Of a stretch of DNA of 64,000 nt, positions 44,401 through 57,320 are shown in pieces. Source of the DNA: Acidobacteriota bacterium (GTDB lineage Bacteria; Acidobacteriota; Blastocatellia; Pyrinomonadales; Pyrinomonadaceae); NCBI GenBank assembly GCA_018269075.1, contig JAFDVJ010000035.1:22419-86418 (forward strand), given 5' to 3'. A program made the position numbers and the translations under genes. How positions within the stretch are numbered: the stretch's first letter is position 1; every line of letters begins with the position of its first letter. Below the pieces are notes generated by a model. The model was not told the origin of the DNA. It ran no database searches and saw nothing but the letters and a program-made list of their open reading frames with translations.

Positions 44401-46779
44401 CTAGAACGCCTTGCGGACGGTCCATTTTATTTTTCCGTTCGAAAAATCGTTTTTGATCGTCCAGCCTTTGCCCGACGGCGCGACTTCGAGCGTGCGCGGC
44501 TTTTCGTTCGGAAGCGCGAAGAGCGTCGAAAGCGTTTTGTTCTCGCCGCCGAAAACGCGCAGCTCGACGTCGTTCCAGTCGATCTCGCCGGTGTTCTGCG
44601 CCGGCTTGACGTGCGGGATGACGGCGCCGCTTTTCGCGAGCAGCACGACCGGGACCGCGCCGACCGCGATCTCGTGCCAGCGCGCGCCCTCGTAACTCTT
44701 GCCCGTTTGATAATCGATCCACGCGCCCGGCGGCAGATAGACCTTGCGGCTGCCGCTTTCGTCGAAGAGCGGCGCGACCAATAGATCGGAGCCGAACATG
44801 TATTCGTCGTCGACGAGCCACGACGTTTCGTCCTGCGGGAACTCGAAAAACAAAGTCCGCAGCATCGGGTGGCCCTTCGCCGACGAATCGGCGGCCTGCG
44901 CGTAGATGTAGGGCATCAATGAATAACGCATGTCGAGCGCGCGGCGGAAGTCTTCGACGAGTCCCGCGTCGTATTCCCACGGCTCGCGCGGCGGCGCGCC
45001 GTGCGCCCGCGTGTGCGAGGTGAGCACGCCAAACGCGAGCCAGCGCCGGTAGAGATCGCGCGGCGCGCGGTCGACGAAGCCGCCGACGTCGTGGCTCCAG
45101 TAAGTAAAGCCCGACAGCCCGAACGACAGACCGGCGCGCAGTTCGGCGGCCATCGCCGAGTTCGTGTTCTCGGCGTCGCCGCCCCAGTGCAGCGGGTAGC
45201 GCTGGCTCCCGGCCCACGCGCTCCGCGCCCAGATGATCGTGTCGCCGGTCACTTCTTTGGTCACGTCGGCGACGGCCTTGTTGTAGCGCAGCGGATAAAG
45301 ATTATGCTCGTAAAGCCCGCTCCGGCCCGAAAAATAGCGCCCGGTGATCGGCGCATTTTCGCCGAAATCGACCTTGATCGCGCCGACGCCCATCTTCAGC
45401 AGCGCGGCGAGCTTGTCCTGATACCATTTGACGGCCGCCGGATTGCTCATGTCGAGCACCGCGTCCTCGAAGGGCCGCGCGCCGTCGTCGCTCCCGACCG
45501 CGAACTTGTTGTCGACGATCTCCTTGAAAAGCTCGTTCTTCGGCGTGAAATAGGTGTACTGCCACAACGAGACGCGAAAGCCCTGCTTGCGGAGATCGCC
45601 GATCATCGCCGCCGGATCGCGGAAGCGCGATTTCGAGAATTGATAGTTGCTGCGCCAGTCGGTCTCGAACCAGCCGGTATCGAGATGGATCACGTCGGTC
45701 GGTATCCGATACTGCCGGAGCTTCGCCGTGACGTCGCGGACCTGATCCTCGGAGTTGTAGGTGATGCGGCTCATCCAGAAGCCGAACGACCAGAGCGGCG
45801 GCACCGGGCTGCGGCCCGTCAGCGCCGTGTATTCGGAAAGCACGTCCTTCGGCTCGCCGAGGAAAATAAAGAGATCGAGCCGGTCGTCGGCCGCGTAGAT
45901 CGTGTTGTGCGCATCGTAGCTCTGCCCGAAATCGAACGTCACGGGCGCCGACGTGTGGACGAACATCGCGTAGCCGCGGCTGCTCAGGAAAAACGGGATC
46001 GGCTTGTATTGAAGCGGTCCCTGCGCGCCCATCGCGTCGCGCGTCGTCAGGTTCATCCGCTGCCCGCGCTTGTCGAGCCGCGTGAACGACTCGCCGCCGC
46101 CGAAGAGCTTCTCGCCGGGCGCGAGCGCGAACGTCGCCGCGAACCTTCGGCCGAGATCGCTCGTGCGCCGGACGAAGGAAAACGGCGTCGAAGCGAGAAA
46201 GCTGTGCGGGTCGCCCAAGGTCTGCGTGCGCGTCAGCAGATTCCCTTTCGCGTCGTAAAGCTCGATATGCCACGGATTTTTGATGATCCGCACCTCGCCG
46301 TAAGCGCTTTTATACGAGACCTGTTCGGCGGTTTCCGTAACCTTCCATGAATTATCTTGCGGCACCGCGCCGGCGAGCATCAGCGACGGCGCGTCGTCGA
46401 AAGCGCCGGGCCGCGAGTTGAACCGCAGACGGATCGTCCGCGCGTCGACGAACGAAACGGAAAACGGCAGCACCGGGTTCTCGTCGTATTCCGTGCCGGG
46501 AAACTCGGTCGCTTTGGCGCGCGTCCAGCCGCGGTCGAGCTTGTTGAAATTGAGCGAATAGCTGCGCTGATAGCGGTCCCAGACGAGACTCCCCGCGCCG
46601 CTCGCGGCATCGAATTCAGTCAGCCGGCTGCCGACGAAAAAGACGTTTTCCGGCAATTGAAAATCGCGCCCGACGTCTTCTGGGTCGCCGAGCACCTGCG
46701 CGCCCGCGACGGTCAGTCCGCACAAAAGCAGGATCACACAGCACAGGCTGCGAACGGCTTCGATAATTTTCGCTCTCAT
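44401..46779 (-). CDS. Glycoside hydrolase family 31 (alpha-xylosidase-like)
   Basis: The protein is about 792 residues with a signal peptide (SLCCVILLLCGLTVAGA). The N-terminal beta domain is followed by the barrel with PPLWSFGFWMSRITYNSED, IPTDVIHLDTGWF and GAIKVDFGENAPITG. The nucleophile Asp lies near 471, and KxDFGE is the form seen in alpha-xylosidases of the YicI type. WGGDAENTN carries the acid/base Asp near 535, and GFTYWSHDVGGF follows. The C-terminal beta domains complete the usual size. It would take alpha-linked xylose off xyloglucan oligosaccharides; alpha-glucosidase activity is the alternative. I start at the ATG at 46779 before the signal peptide; the frame is open upstream but antisense to the esterase region. 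Confidence 0.9.
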   Translation of the reverse strand: MRAKIIEAVRSLCCVILLLCGLTVAGAQVLGDPEDVGRDFQLPENVFFVGSRLTEFDAASGAGSLVWDRYQRSYSLNFNKLDRGWTRAKATEFPGTEYDENPVLPFSVSFVDARTIRLRFNSRPGAFDDAPSLMLAGAVPQDNSWKVTETAEQVSYKSAYGEVRIIKNPWHIELYDAKGNLLTRTQTLGDPHSFLASTPFSFVRRTSDLGRRFAATFALAPGEKLFGGGESFTRLDKRGQRMNLTTRDAMGAQGPLQYKPIPFFLSSRGYAMFVHTSAPVTFDFGQSYDAHNTIYAADDRLDLFIFLGEPKDVLSEYTALTGRSPVPPLWSFGFWMSRITYNSEDQVRDVTAKLRQYRIPTDVIHLDTGWFETDWRSNYQFSKSRFRDPAAMIGDLRKQGFRVSLWQYTYFTPKNELFKEIVDNKFAVGSDDGARPFEDAVLDMSNPAAVKWYQDKLAALLKMGVGAIKVDFGENAPITGRYFSGRSGLYEHNLYPLRYNKAVADVTKEVTGDTIIWARSAWAGSQRYPLHWGGDAENTNSAMAAELRAGLSFGLSGFTYWSHDVGGFVDRAPRDLYRRWLAFGVLTSHTRAHGAPPREPWEYDAGLVEDFRRALDMRYSLMPYIYAQAADSSAKGHPMLRTLFFEFPQDETSWLVDDEYMFGSDLLVAPLFDESGSRKVYLPPGAWIDYQTGKSYEGARWHEIAVGAVPVVLLAKSGAVIPHVKPAQNTGEIDWNDVELRVFGGENKTLSTLFALPNEKPRTLEVAPSGKGWTIKNDFSNGKIKWTVRKAF

Positions 46780-46850
46780 ATGTATCAGGAAATGCCGTAA
46801 AATCGGGGGGCGCGTTTTGACTGTCGCCGTCCCCGCCCGATCGTCGAACC

Positions 46851-48422
<1,572 letters not shown>

Positions 48423-48600
48423 CTCGAATGTTATGAATTACGAATCACAGACTGCGCCCGCCAAACGAAGCATGTTCAAATCTCAGATTACTTTCTTAAT
48501 GGTCTGATCTTCTCGAACGATACGATGCCCGCGTCTTCCCGGAGCCGAAAAAGAACATCGGCCGCCAAAACGCCGGCAAGCAGGTTTGAAGATATCCGCC

Positions 48601-48640
48601 GGAAAGACAAATCGGCCGGCGCGGGCCCGGCCGATCTTTC
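48601..48640 (-). terminator. Rho-independent terminator after the 48649 gene
   Basis: On the minus strand ATCGGCCGG, a 7-base loop and CCGGCCGAT form a perfect 9-bp GC-rich stem (48611-48635), followed by TTTGTCTTT. It stands just past the stop of the 48649-49239 gene and separates region 3 from the esterase. Confidence 0.7.
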
Positions 48641-48648
48641 CCTGCCGC

Positions 48649-49239
48649 TTATAAATTTTTTTTCGCTTCTTCTGAAAGGGCTTCGCTGATTTTGATGATC
48701 TTCCGCAGATCGCTCTGGGATTTTTCCGAAACCTTCGAATCGACCAGTTTGCCGTTCGAAAAAATGGGGCTGCGCACAAAGTTGCCGATCGCCCCGTCCA
48801 ATTCGATGATCAGTTCCCGGACGCCTTTTTTCTTTTTTTCGTCCCGTTTTCCGGCCTCCGGGCGATCGTCCGCCGGCGAGCCGAACAGATTCGCATCGAG
48901 TCTGAGCGCCTTCTTTGAAATCCGCGCGGCCGAGTCTTCGATTTTTCCGTAGTTGATCGTCTTGCCGGTGGTATAGGCTTTGACGATTTCGTTTTCGAGC
49001 TTTTGAATGCCCTCGAAGTCCTCTTTGATTTCGGCCAGTTTGACGATCTGCTCCTGATCCGGTTCCGGCAGCGCCTTTTTATTGGCCTCCCGTTTGACCC
49101 GTTCGAGCTGTAAAGCCCGCATTCTCATCGAATCATTGTCGCGAATTTCGGCGTCGGCCACCGGACGGGGAGAAACCTGCGCAAAAATCGAGGAAGTCAA
49201 GATCAGACAACCGAACACCCCCAAAATCGTGCTTTTCAT
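48649..49239 (-). CDS. Small secreted protein, paralogue A
   Basis: The protein is 196 residues with a signal peptide (STILGVFGCLILTSSIFAQ). The mature part is helical and charged. It shares with the next gene upstream the segments IKEDFEGIQ, AYTTGKTI, KALRLDANLFG, LIIELDGAIGNFV and IIKISEALSEEAK, in the same order, so the two are paralogues from a tandem duplication. There are no cysteines in the mature part and no motif I recognise; a coiled-coil-like helical bundle is likely. GGAGG lies 9 bases before the ATG. The gene is followed by a terminator. Periplasmic or surface location is inferred from the signal only. Confidence 0.8.
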   Translation of the reverse strand: MKSTILGVFGCLILTSSIFAQVSPRPVADAEIRDNDSMRMRALQLERVKREANKKALPEPDQEQIVKLAEIKEDFEGIQKLENEIVKAYTTGKTINYGKIEDSAARISKKALRLDANLFGSPADDRPEAGKRDEKKKKGVRELIIELDGAIGNFVRSPIFSNGKLVDSKVSEKSQSDLRKIIKISEALSEEAKKNL

Positions 49240-49287
49240 TTTTCACGCCTCCAAAATCGCGCTGCTGCGTCGAATCAGAACAACCGA

Positions 49288-49896
49288 CTACTTCATATTT
49301 TTCGCTTCGGCCGAAAGCTTTTCGCTCAGCTTGATGATGTTGAGCAGATCCGTCCGCGTTTTGATCGCCGCTTCCGGCTCGATGACATTGATGTTTCCGA
49401 AGATCTTGCTCGAAACGAAACTGCCGATCGTGTTATCCAGTTCGACGATCAGATCGGCGATCGGTTTTAATTTCTCGGGCTGTTTTGTTTCCGTCTTTTC
49501 TTCCTTATCTTTTTTGGTATCGGCGAAAATATTCGCATCGAGCCGTTTGGCCTTGACGCTTATTTGATCGGCCGACGTTGCGATCACGCGGTAATCGATG
49601 GTTTTGCCGGTCGTGTAGGCTTTGATGATCGCATCCTGCAAAAGCTGAATGCCCTCGAAGTCTTCTTTAATCTGCGGGAATTTGGCCGATAATTTCGTAT
49701 TGATCGGAGCGAAAGACGCCGCTTCGTTTTTGGCCGCTTCCTGTTTGATCCGGTCCAGTTCGACCGAACGCATTTTAATATCGTTATCGTTCAGATTCTT
49801 ATCGCCCGCGCCCGGCGGCGTTTCCCGCTGGGCGTAAACATTTGAAAATGCCGATGTCATAAGCAGGAGAATGATCGAAAAAAGAACTTTTTTCAT
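49288..49896 (-). CDS. Small secreted protein, paralogue B
   Basis: The protein is about 202 residues with a signal peptide (VLFSIILLLMTSAFSNVYA). It aligns over its whole length with the protein of 48649-49239 (shared IKEDFEGIQLLQDAIIKAY, TGKTIDYR, KAKRLDANIF, LIVELDNTIGSFV, IIKLSEKLSAEAKN). A short Lys/Glu-rich stretch in the middle varies in length. I start at the ATG at 49896, which has GAGGTG eight bases upstream; a GTG at 49905 is also in frame. A 24-bp dyad lies about 79 bp upstream. It starts a two-gene unit with the paralogue. Function unknown. Confidence 0.8.
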   Translation of the reverse strand: MKKVLFSIILLLMTSAFSNVYAQRETPPGAGDKNLNDNDIKMRSVELDRIKQEAAKNEAASFAPINTKLSAKFPQIKEDFEGIQLLQDAIIKAYTTGKTIDYRVIATSADQISVKAKRLDANIFADTKKDKEEKTETKQPEKLKPIADLIVELDNTIGSFVSSKIFGNINVIEPEAAIKTRTDLLNIIKLSEKLSAEAKNMK

Positions 49897-49974
49897 TGTA
49901 AACACCTCAAAAATTTTAAACTCGCACCGCTCTCAATTAAAAAGAAATTTTCGCGTCGAAAACATTTTATGCGA

Positions 49975-49998
49975 CTTTGTTTGACGACGCAACAAAAG
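49975..49998. promoter_or_regulatory. 24-bp dyad upstream of the paralogue pair
   Basis: CTTTGTT, TGACGACGCA, ACAAAAG read on the plus strand. Here the outer bases extend the symmetry (GCGACTTT and AAAGTCGC). On the minus strand TTGCGT and, 17 bases on, TAAAAT form a possible promoter overlapping it, so a bound protein would compete with polymerase. Confidence 0.55.
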
Positions 49999-50005
49999 TC
50001 GCGGA

Positions 50006-51712
<1,707 letters not shown>

Positions 51713-51724
51713 CTTTTCCCCGGA

Positions 51725-53455
51725 CTACTTCTTCGTTTTCGGCCGGATCTTTTCGACCGGGACGAGGCCTTCGCCTTCGAGGATCGCGTAAAATTTATCG
51801 GCCTCGACGTCCCTGATCGTTTCGACCCTGCCCGAATTCCAGCGAATCTCGATCGAGTCGATTTTGGTCGCCGCGCCGAGCCCGAAATGAACGCGCAGAT
51901 CGCTCTGCGACAAATAACTGCCGCCGCTTCGGATCTCTTCGGTCTGGACGATCTTGCCGGTCGTGAGCCTGACGCGCGCGCCGATCGCGAGCGGATTTCC
52001 CTGTTTGGCGCCGAGTTCGAGCGTCACCCAGTGATTCGTTTTGTCGCCCTCGTTTTTGAGGATCATCGGCGCGCTGTCGAGGTCTTCGACGACGATGTCG
52101 ATCTGGCCGTCGTTGTCGAGATCGCCGAAGGCCGCGCCGCGCGAAACGCGCAGCTCCGAAAGCGGCGCGCCGGCCTGCGCCGTCGCGTTGCAGAAGGTCG
52201 TATCGCCGTTGTTGACGAACAAAAGCTTGGCCTGTTTGTATCTCGCGCCCGACGAGATCTGGTCCATCTGCGGATAAACGTGCCCGTTGACGACGAACAG
52301 ATCGAGCCACGTATCGTTATCGAGATCGAAAAAGCCGGTGCCCCAGCCGACAAACGGACGCGTCGCCTGCGCGACTCTCGCGCTGAAGGAAACGTCGGTG
52401 AAATCGTAATTGCCGTTGTTGCGGTAGAGCGTGTTGTACTCATCGACGAAGTTCGTCACGTAGATCGCAAAATTTCCGCTGTGCAGGTAGTCGCCGACCG
52501 CCACGCCCATCGAGCCCTGCTCCGAGCCGTCGCCGCTGACGGCCGTCCCGGAAATGAAACCGTCGTCGGAAAACTTGCCTTTGCCGTCGTTCCGGTAAAA
52601 GAAGTTCGGCGTCGAATCGTTGGCGACATAAATATCCGGCCGGCCGGTCCCGCCGAAATCAGCAAAAACCGCCTGCATTCCGTAATAGCCCTGCGGGTCG
52701 TCGATCCCGAGCTGTTTCGAGATCTCCTTAAACGTTCCGTCGCCGTTGTTGCGGAAAAAGTTGTCGCCCGCGCCCTTTAGGCCGCGCGGGCCGCACTGAA
52801 CGTCGATGCCGCGAAATTTACAGGTCGGCAGCGTACCGAAGCCGGGCAGATCGTTGAGCTTGAAATCGACGTAGTTGGAAACAAAGAGATCCAGAAAGCC
52901 GTCGCCGTCGAAATCGCCGAAGGCCGCGCCCGACGACCAGCGCCCGTCGGCGACGCCGGCCTGTTTGGTGACGTCCGTAAAGGTCCCGTCGCCGTTGTTC
53001 TTATACAGGACGTTGCCGCCGAGACAGGTCACATACATATCGGGAAAGCCGTCGTTGTTGTAATCGGCGACCGCGCCGCCCATCGCGTAGCCGGGAAACC
53101 CGACGCCCGCGCGGTCGGTCACGTCGGTGAAAGTGCCGTTGCGGTTGTTGCGATAGAGCAGGCTCTTCGATTTTTCGTTTTTGAGCGCCATCTCGACCGT
53201 CGGGGCGTTGGTGAAATAAATATCCAGCCAGCCGTCGCGGTCGTAATCGATCAAAAGCACGCCGCCGCTCATCGATTCGACGATATATTTTTTTTCGGGC
53301 GCCGAGGTATGCACGAATTTTATCCCGGTTTTGGAATAAATATCCGTCAGCTGCGGTATTTTGCGGTTTTTGCAGAGGTCGTCCTGAGCCGCCGCGAGCT
53401 GGCTGCAAAATATCGAAATCAGGAAAATTGCGATCAGGTGTCGGGTAAATTTCAT
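51725..53455 (-). CDS. Secreted FG-GAP/ASPIC-UnbV protein (CRTAC1-like), copy 2
   Basis: The protein is about 576 residues with a signal peptide (HLIAIFLISIFCSQLAAAQ). The same propeller blades occur (DYDRDGWLDIYFTN, DYNNDGFPDMYVTC, DFDGDGFLDLFVSNY, DLDNDTWLDLFVVNGHVYP, DLDNDGQIDIVVEDL) with one blade lacking the calcium loop (DFGGTGRPDIYVAND). The UnbV end reads SGGSYLSQSDLRVHFGLG and IEIRWNSGRVETI. It is clearly paralogous to the next gene but well diverged, so both copies are old. The ATG at 53455 overlaps the TPR stop by one base (TGATG); a GTG at 53458 is also in frame. Function as for copy 1 is unknown. Confidence 0.9.
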   Translation of the reverse strand: MKFTRHLIAIFLISIFCSQLAAAQDDLCKNRKIPQLTDIYSKTGIKFVHTSAPEKKYIVESMSGGVLLIDYDRDGWLDIYFTNAPTVEMALKNEKSKSLLYRNNRNGTFTDVTDRAGVGFPGYAMGGAVADYNNDGFPDMYVTCLGGNVLYKNNGDGTFTDVTKQAGVADGRWSSGAAFGDFDGDGFLDLFVSNYVDFKLNDLPGFGTLPTCKFRGIDVQCGPRGLKGAGDNFFRNNGDGTFKEISKQLGIDDPQGYYGMQAVFADFGGTGRPDIYVANDSTPNFFYRNDGKGKFSDDGFISGTAVSGDGSEQGSMGVAVGDYLHSGNFAIYVTNFVDEYNTLYRNNGNYDFTDVSFSARVAQATRPFVGWGTGFFDLDNDTWLDLFVVNGHVYPQMDQISSGARYKQAKLLFVNNGDTTFCNATAQAGAPLSELRVSRGAAFGDLDNDGQIDIVVEDLDSAPMILKNEGDKTNHWVTLELGAKQGNPLAIGARVRLTTGKIVQTEEIRSGGSYLSQSDLRVHFGLGAATKIDSIEIRWNSGRVETIRDVEADKFYAILEGEGLVPVEKIRPKTKK

Positions 53456-54993
53456 CACATTCCGTCTTTTTTGGGGCTTTTAAGTTTCTGGAACAATTCC
53501 AGCTCTCGTTTTCCGAGTTCGCGTTCGCCGATCAGATTGTAAAGCCGGCTCAGCTGAAAATGACCGTCGGCGTCGTTCGGGTCGAGCGCGACGGCTTTTT
53601 CGAGAACGGGGCGCGCTTTCGCTTCCTCGCCGGCCTGCAGATAAACCGTTCCCAGATCGCGCAAAGCCGCCGCATAATTCGGAGCGAGCCCGACGGTTCG
53701 TTCCAGATACTCGATCGCTTTGACGGTTTCGCCCTGAACTTTATACGAGAGCCCGAGCTGGTAGGCCGCCTCGAAATTGTTCGGGTTGCTCGCCAGACAC
53801 TGTTCGAGTTGCGCGCGCGCCTCGCGGATTTTATCGGGCTGCGCGGCGAGCGTCAGCCCGAGCGCCAGACAGCCGAGCGAATCGCTCGGCCGCGCTTCGA
53901 GAAATTTCCGGAGCGCGGGCTCCGCCTTCTGAACGTCGTTGTTCTGCAGCGAAGCGATCCCGTAAAGATAAAGAAAATCGGGGTTTCCGGGCTGTAGATC
54001 GAGCAGTTTTTCGGCCGCCCGGACGGCTTTGCCCGCCTGGTTGGCCCGCAGCGCGACGACCACAAAGCGCGACAGAGCCGGCGTGTCGTCCGAATTTTCC
54101 GCCAGATAGCCGGCCAGAAATTCCAGCGCCCCGGCGTTATTGCCCTGCTCGCTTTCGAGCAGCGATTTGACGAACAGCAGCTCCGCCGGTTTCGGCTCGA
54201 TCTTTTCCGCCTGCGCCAGATGGATTTTTGCGTTCGGAAAATCCTTCGAAAAGATCTCCGCCTTCGTCAAAAGCAGCAAAGCCTCGGCGTTCGGCGGCGC
54301 CGCGGCCGCGAGCGGCCGCAATAAATCGATCGTTTCCCGGTATTTCGCGGCTTTGATCAAAACGCCGGCGAAATCCACCGCGGCCTTCGGGTTTTGCCGG
54401 GCGAGCGTTTTGGCGGCCGGGACCAGCAAAGAAAAGTTTTTCGTGTCGCCCGATTCAAGATAACAGGCCGCGCGCAGCGGCAGGGCCCGGCCGTTTCTGA
54501 CCGCCGGCGCAAGCTTTTCCGCGAAGCTCAGGGCCTTCGGACAATTTCCGACCCGTGCGGCCGTTTCCGCCGCCGCGAGCCGCGACGCGGGGTCCGCGAG
54601 CTCGTTTTCGCCGATCCCGTCGACGATGGCCCGCGCCGGCTGCGTTTCGCCCGACTGAAAATCGACCTCGGCGAGCGTCAGTCGGGCCGCCAGAAGCGCC
54701 GGATCGAGCGCGAGGGCTTTGTTCAACAAGGATTTCGCTTCATTCAGGCGATTTTGCTTAAATCGCAGTCTGCCGAGCAGCGAAAAGCCTTTCGCGTCCT
54801 TCGGATTGGCGACGACATACTTGAAGAGCTCGTTTTCGACCTCCGAAAATTTCCCGTCCTCGATGTTCTTTTCGAAATTCGCGAGCGCCGCTTTGGCGTC
54901 CGGCCTGACCTGCGCCGCCGCGCCGCCCGTCAGGCAGATCAGCAGCAGACAGAATTGAGCCAGTCGAAGGCGGTTATTTCGGAGAATTTTCAT
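53455..54993 (-). CDS. Secreted TPR protein 1
   Basis: The protein is 512 residues with a signal peptide (LAQFCLLLICLTGGAAAQ). The mature part is a run of 34-residue tetratricopeptide repeats, clear in AKGFSLLGRLRFKQNRLNEA, NFEAAYQLGLSYKVQGET, NYAAALRDLGTVYLQAGEEA and DADGHFQLSRLYNLIGERE. Such helical solenoids bind peptides or partner proteins. No enzymatic domain is present. It overlaps the upstream TPR gene by 20 bp and the downstream FG-GAP gene by one base in TGATG, strong signs of one coupled operon. It may hold the FG-GAP proteins in a complex; that is inference. Confidence 0.88.
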   Translation of the reverse strand: MKILRNNRLRLAQFCLLLICLTGGAAAQVRPDAKAALANFEKNIEDGKFSEVENELFKYVVANPKDAKGFSLLGRLRFKQNRLNEAKSLLNKALALDPALLAARLTLAEVDFQSGETQPARAIVDGIGENELADPASRLAAAETAARVGNCPKALSFAEKLAPAVRNGRALPLRAACYLESGDTKNFSLLVPAAKTLARQNPKAAVDFAGVLIKAAKYRETIDLLRPLAAAAPPNAEALLLLTKAEIFSKDFPNAKIHLAQAEKIEPKPAELLFVKSLLESEQGNNAGALEFLAGYLAENSDDTPALSRFVVVALRANQAGKAVRAAEKLLDLQPGNPDFLYLYGIASLQNNDVQKAEPALRKFLEARPSDSLGCLALGLTLAAQPDKIREARAQLEQCLASNPNNFEAAYQLGLSYKVQGETVKAIEYLERTVGLAPNYAAALRDLGTVYLQAGEEAKARPVLEKAVALDPNDADGHFQLSRLYNLIGERELGKRELELFQKLKSPKKDGM

Positions 54994-57259
54994 TGTTTCC
55001 CATCGGCGAATCGTTTTTTCGGCTGGCGGCTTTCAGTTCCTGATAGCGTTTCAGCTCGCGGTCGGCGTCGTCCCTGCGCGACGCCTTGCGGTAGGCGATG
55101 CTGAGCTGGTAATGAATGTAATCTTTGTTCGCCTCGGCCGAAACCGCCGTTTCGAGCTGTTCGATCGCTTTCGCGATCTCGCCGCGTTCGAGAAAGATCT
55201 TGCCGAGCTGGTAGCGGGCGTCCGCGTAGTCGCTTTTCAAACTGATCGTCTCCTCCAGGAGCGCGATCGTCCGCTCCGTCTCGATCCTGCGCTCGATGAG
55301 CGTGACGGCGAGATGATATTTCGACAAAACGTCGGTCGGATTGAGCTCCAGTTCGCGGCTGAACGCTTTTTCCGCCTCATCGAAACGGTTCAGCCGGATC
55401 AGCGACTGGCCGATAAAATAATTCGCTTTCGACACGTTCGGATTGAGCGTCGTGACGCGCCGGAATTCTTTGACCGACCGTTCGTAATCGCCCATAATCA
55501 TAAAGCCCTGCGCCGCCGAAAAAAGCGCTTCGGCGTTGTTTTGCGAGACGGCCGCGAGTTTGTCGAAGATCGGTACGGCCTCCTGATTGCGTTTCAGCTG
55601 AATCAGCGAAAGCCCGTAAAAATACGCGAGTTCGGCATTGCTCGTGATGACCGGCTCGAAGGGCTTGAGCACCTCGGCCGCGCCGGCAAAGTTTCCCGTG
55701 AAATAATAGCTCGCCCCGAGCATCTGGCGGACCAGATCGTCTTTCGGATTCGCTTTGAGCTGCCGCGCCAGCGGAGCGACCGCCCGCTCGTACTGTCCGG
55801 CGCGAAAGCCGACGATCCCCCAGTTCCGGTCGAGCCCCGGAAAATCGGGCTTCCAGCTCGAAGCCGCCGCGAATTTTTCGAGCGCCTCGGCCGTCTGCCC
55901 GTTTTGCACCGCGATCACGCCCAGATTATGAAACGCCTGCGCCAGAATCTCCGCGAGGTATTTTTTGATCTTGGCGAATTCGGCCGCTCTTTCGGGTGTC
56001 AGGGCGATTTTTTCGGGCGTCGGGTTTTCGCTGCCGCCGGCCTTATTCCCGGTGGTGCCGACGACCTGTCCGAGAATCTGGTTGATCTCGTCGCGCGCCG
56101 TCTGGATGGATTTTTCCTGCAGGGCGCGGGCGATGTCCAGCTCTTTCTGACCTTCTTCCTTGCGGCCGGTTTTGACGAGCAGTCGGCCGAGCAGAAAATG
56201 CGTGCGCCGCGACTGCAGTTCCTTTTCCTTATCGGTTCCGACCAGTCTGATCGCCTGCCGGAGATTCTTTTCGGCCTCGACGAGATTGTTCAGCTCGAAC
56301 TGCGAGCCGCCGAGGAAGAGGAACGACTCGGCGCTTTCCGGACGGATTTTGACCGATTTTTCAAAATATCCGACGGCTTTCTGATGATCGTTTTCCGAAG
56401 AGGCGACGACGCCCGCAAAGAAATTCGAGTAAAAATCGTCGGGCGACAGCTTTAACTCCTCGTCGAAAGCTTTGCCGGCTTCGGCCAGGCGGTCGCTTCC
56501 GCCGTGCTGCAGGATCACGTAACCGAGAAAAAAGCTGGCGCGCGGCTGTTTCGGGTTGATCTCGAGCGCGCGCCTGAACTCGCGTTCGGCTTCGAGCGGG
56601 TAGTTCGTCTGCTCGTAGGCCTGCCCGAATAAAATATGCAGCTCGGGGCTTTCCTTGCCGGCCGAGATCTGCAGCTCCTCGAACAGAAGTTTGGCACGTT
56701 CGGGCCGCTTCAGATAGAGATAAGTCAGGCCGAGCGCCTGCGCGGCATCGAAATCGGGAGCCAGCAGCATAACTTTTTCGAGCTCCGGCAGCGCCGCCTG
56801 ATAATCTTCTTTGACGAAATAGATATTGCCGAGAATATAGTGCGCAAACTGGTATTTCGGATCGATCGCGATCGCGTTCCGCGTTTCGGCGACGGCCTTG
56901 TCGATCTGATTGAGCCGCTGGTAGGCGACCGCCAGATTCGTCCGGCCCGGCGCGGTGTCGGCATAGGTCAGCGACTCGGACAAAAGCCTGACGGCGTCCT
57001 CATAATTCCCTTCTTCGATCGCGATGTTGCCGACGCGTTCGAGACCGATCCCGACGATTGCCCGGTTTTCGACGGCCGCGTTGACGAGGTCGCCGGAGAT
57101 TTGATAGGTCTCCGCCGCGCTCAGATGCTTTAACAGTTCATCGGATGTCCGGCTGTTTTGATTCGACGACGAGAGGTCCGTTTGCGAGGGATTCGTTTTT
57201 TGAGCATAGATATTTAAGGCTGAAAAAATTAAAAGAAAGCATAATATTCTCACAGTCAT
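54974..57259 (-). CDS. Secreted TPR protein 2 (long)
   Basis: The protein is 761 residues with a signal peptide (VRILCFLLIFSALNIYAQ). About fifteen TPR units run through it in two blocks (YQFAHYILGNIYFVKEDYQA, QPRASFFLGYVILQHGGSD, PESAESFLFLGGSQFELNN, then DFPGLDRNWGIVGFRAGQYE to DYADARYQLGKIFLERGEIA), separated by a linker with TTGNKAGGSENPTPEKIA. It is the first gene of the four-gene unit, 130 bp after the TonB-receptor stop, with a terminator hairpin in that gap. It overlaps the second TPR gene by 20 bp. A scaffold or partner for the receptor or for the FG-GAP proteins is the best guess. Confidence 0.87.
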   Translation of the reverse strand: MTVRILCFLLIFSALNIYAQKTNPSQTDLSSSNQNSRTSDELLKHLSAAETYQISGDLVNAAVENRAIVGIGLERVGNIAIEEGNYEDAVRLLSESLTYADTAPGRTNLAVAYQRLNQIDKAVAETRNAIAIDPKYQFAHYILGNIYFVKEDYQAALPELEKVMLLAPDFDAAQALGLTYLYLKRPERAKLLFEELQISAGKESPELHILFGQAYEQTNYPLEAEREFRRALEINPKQPRASFFLGYVILQHGGSDRLAEAGKAFDEELKLSPDDFYSNFFAGVVASSENDHQKAVGYFEKSVKIRPESAESFLFLGGSQFELNNLVEAEKNLRQAIRLVGTDKEKELQSRRTHFLLGRLLVKTGRKEEGQKELDIARALQEKSIQTARDEINQILGQVVGTTGNKAGGSENPTPEKIALTPERAAEFAKIKKYLAEILAQAFHNLGVIAVQNGQTAEALEKFAAASSWKPDFPGLDRNWGIVGFRAGQYERAVAPLARQLKANPKDDLVRQMLGASYYFTGNFAGAAEVLKPFEPVITSNAELAYFYGLSLIQLKRNQEAVPIFDKLAAVSQNNAEALFSAAQGFMIMGDYERSVKEFRRVTTLNPNVSKANYFIGQSLIRLNRFDEAEKAFSRELELNPTDVLSKYHLAVTLIERRIETERTIALLEETISLKSDYADARYQLGKIFLERGEIAKAIEQLETAVSAEANKDYIHYQLSIAYRKASRRDDADRELKRYQELKAASRKNDSPMGNNENSPK

Positions 57260-57320
57260 AAAATCTAAAAAACTACTCTATTTGAATTGCTCGGAGTGAG
57301 CAAAAATTATATCACAAAAT

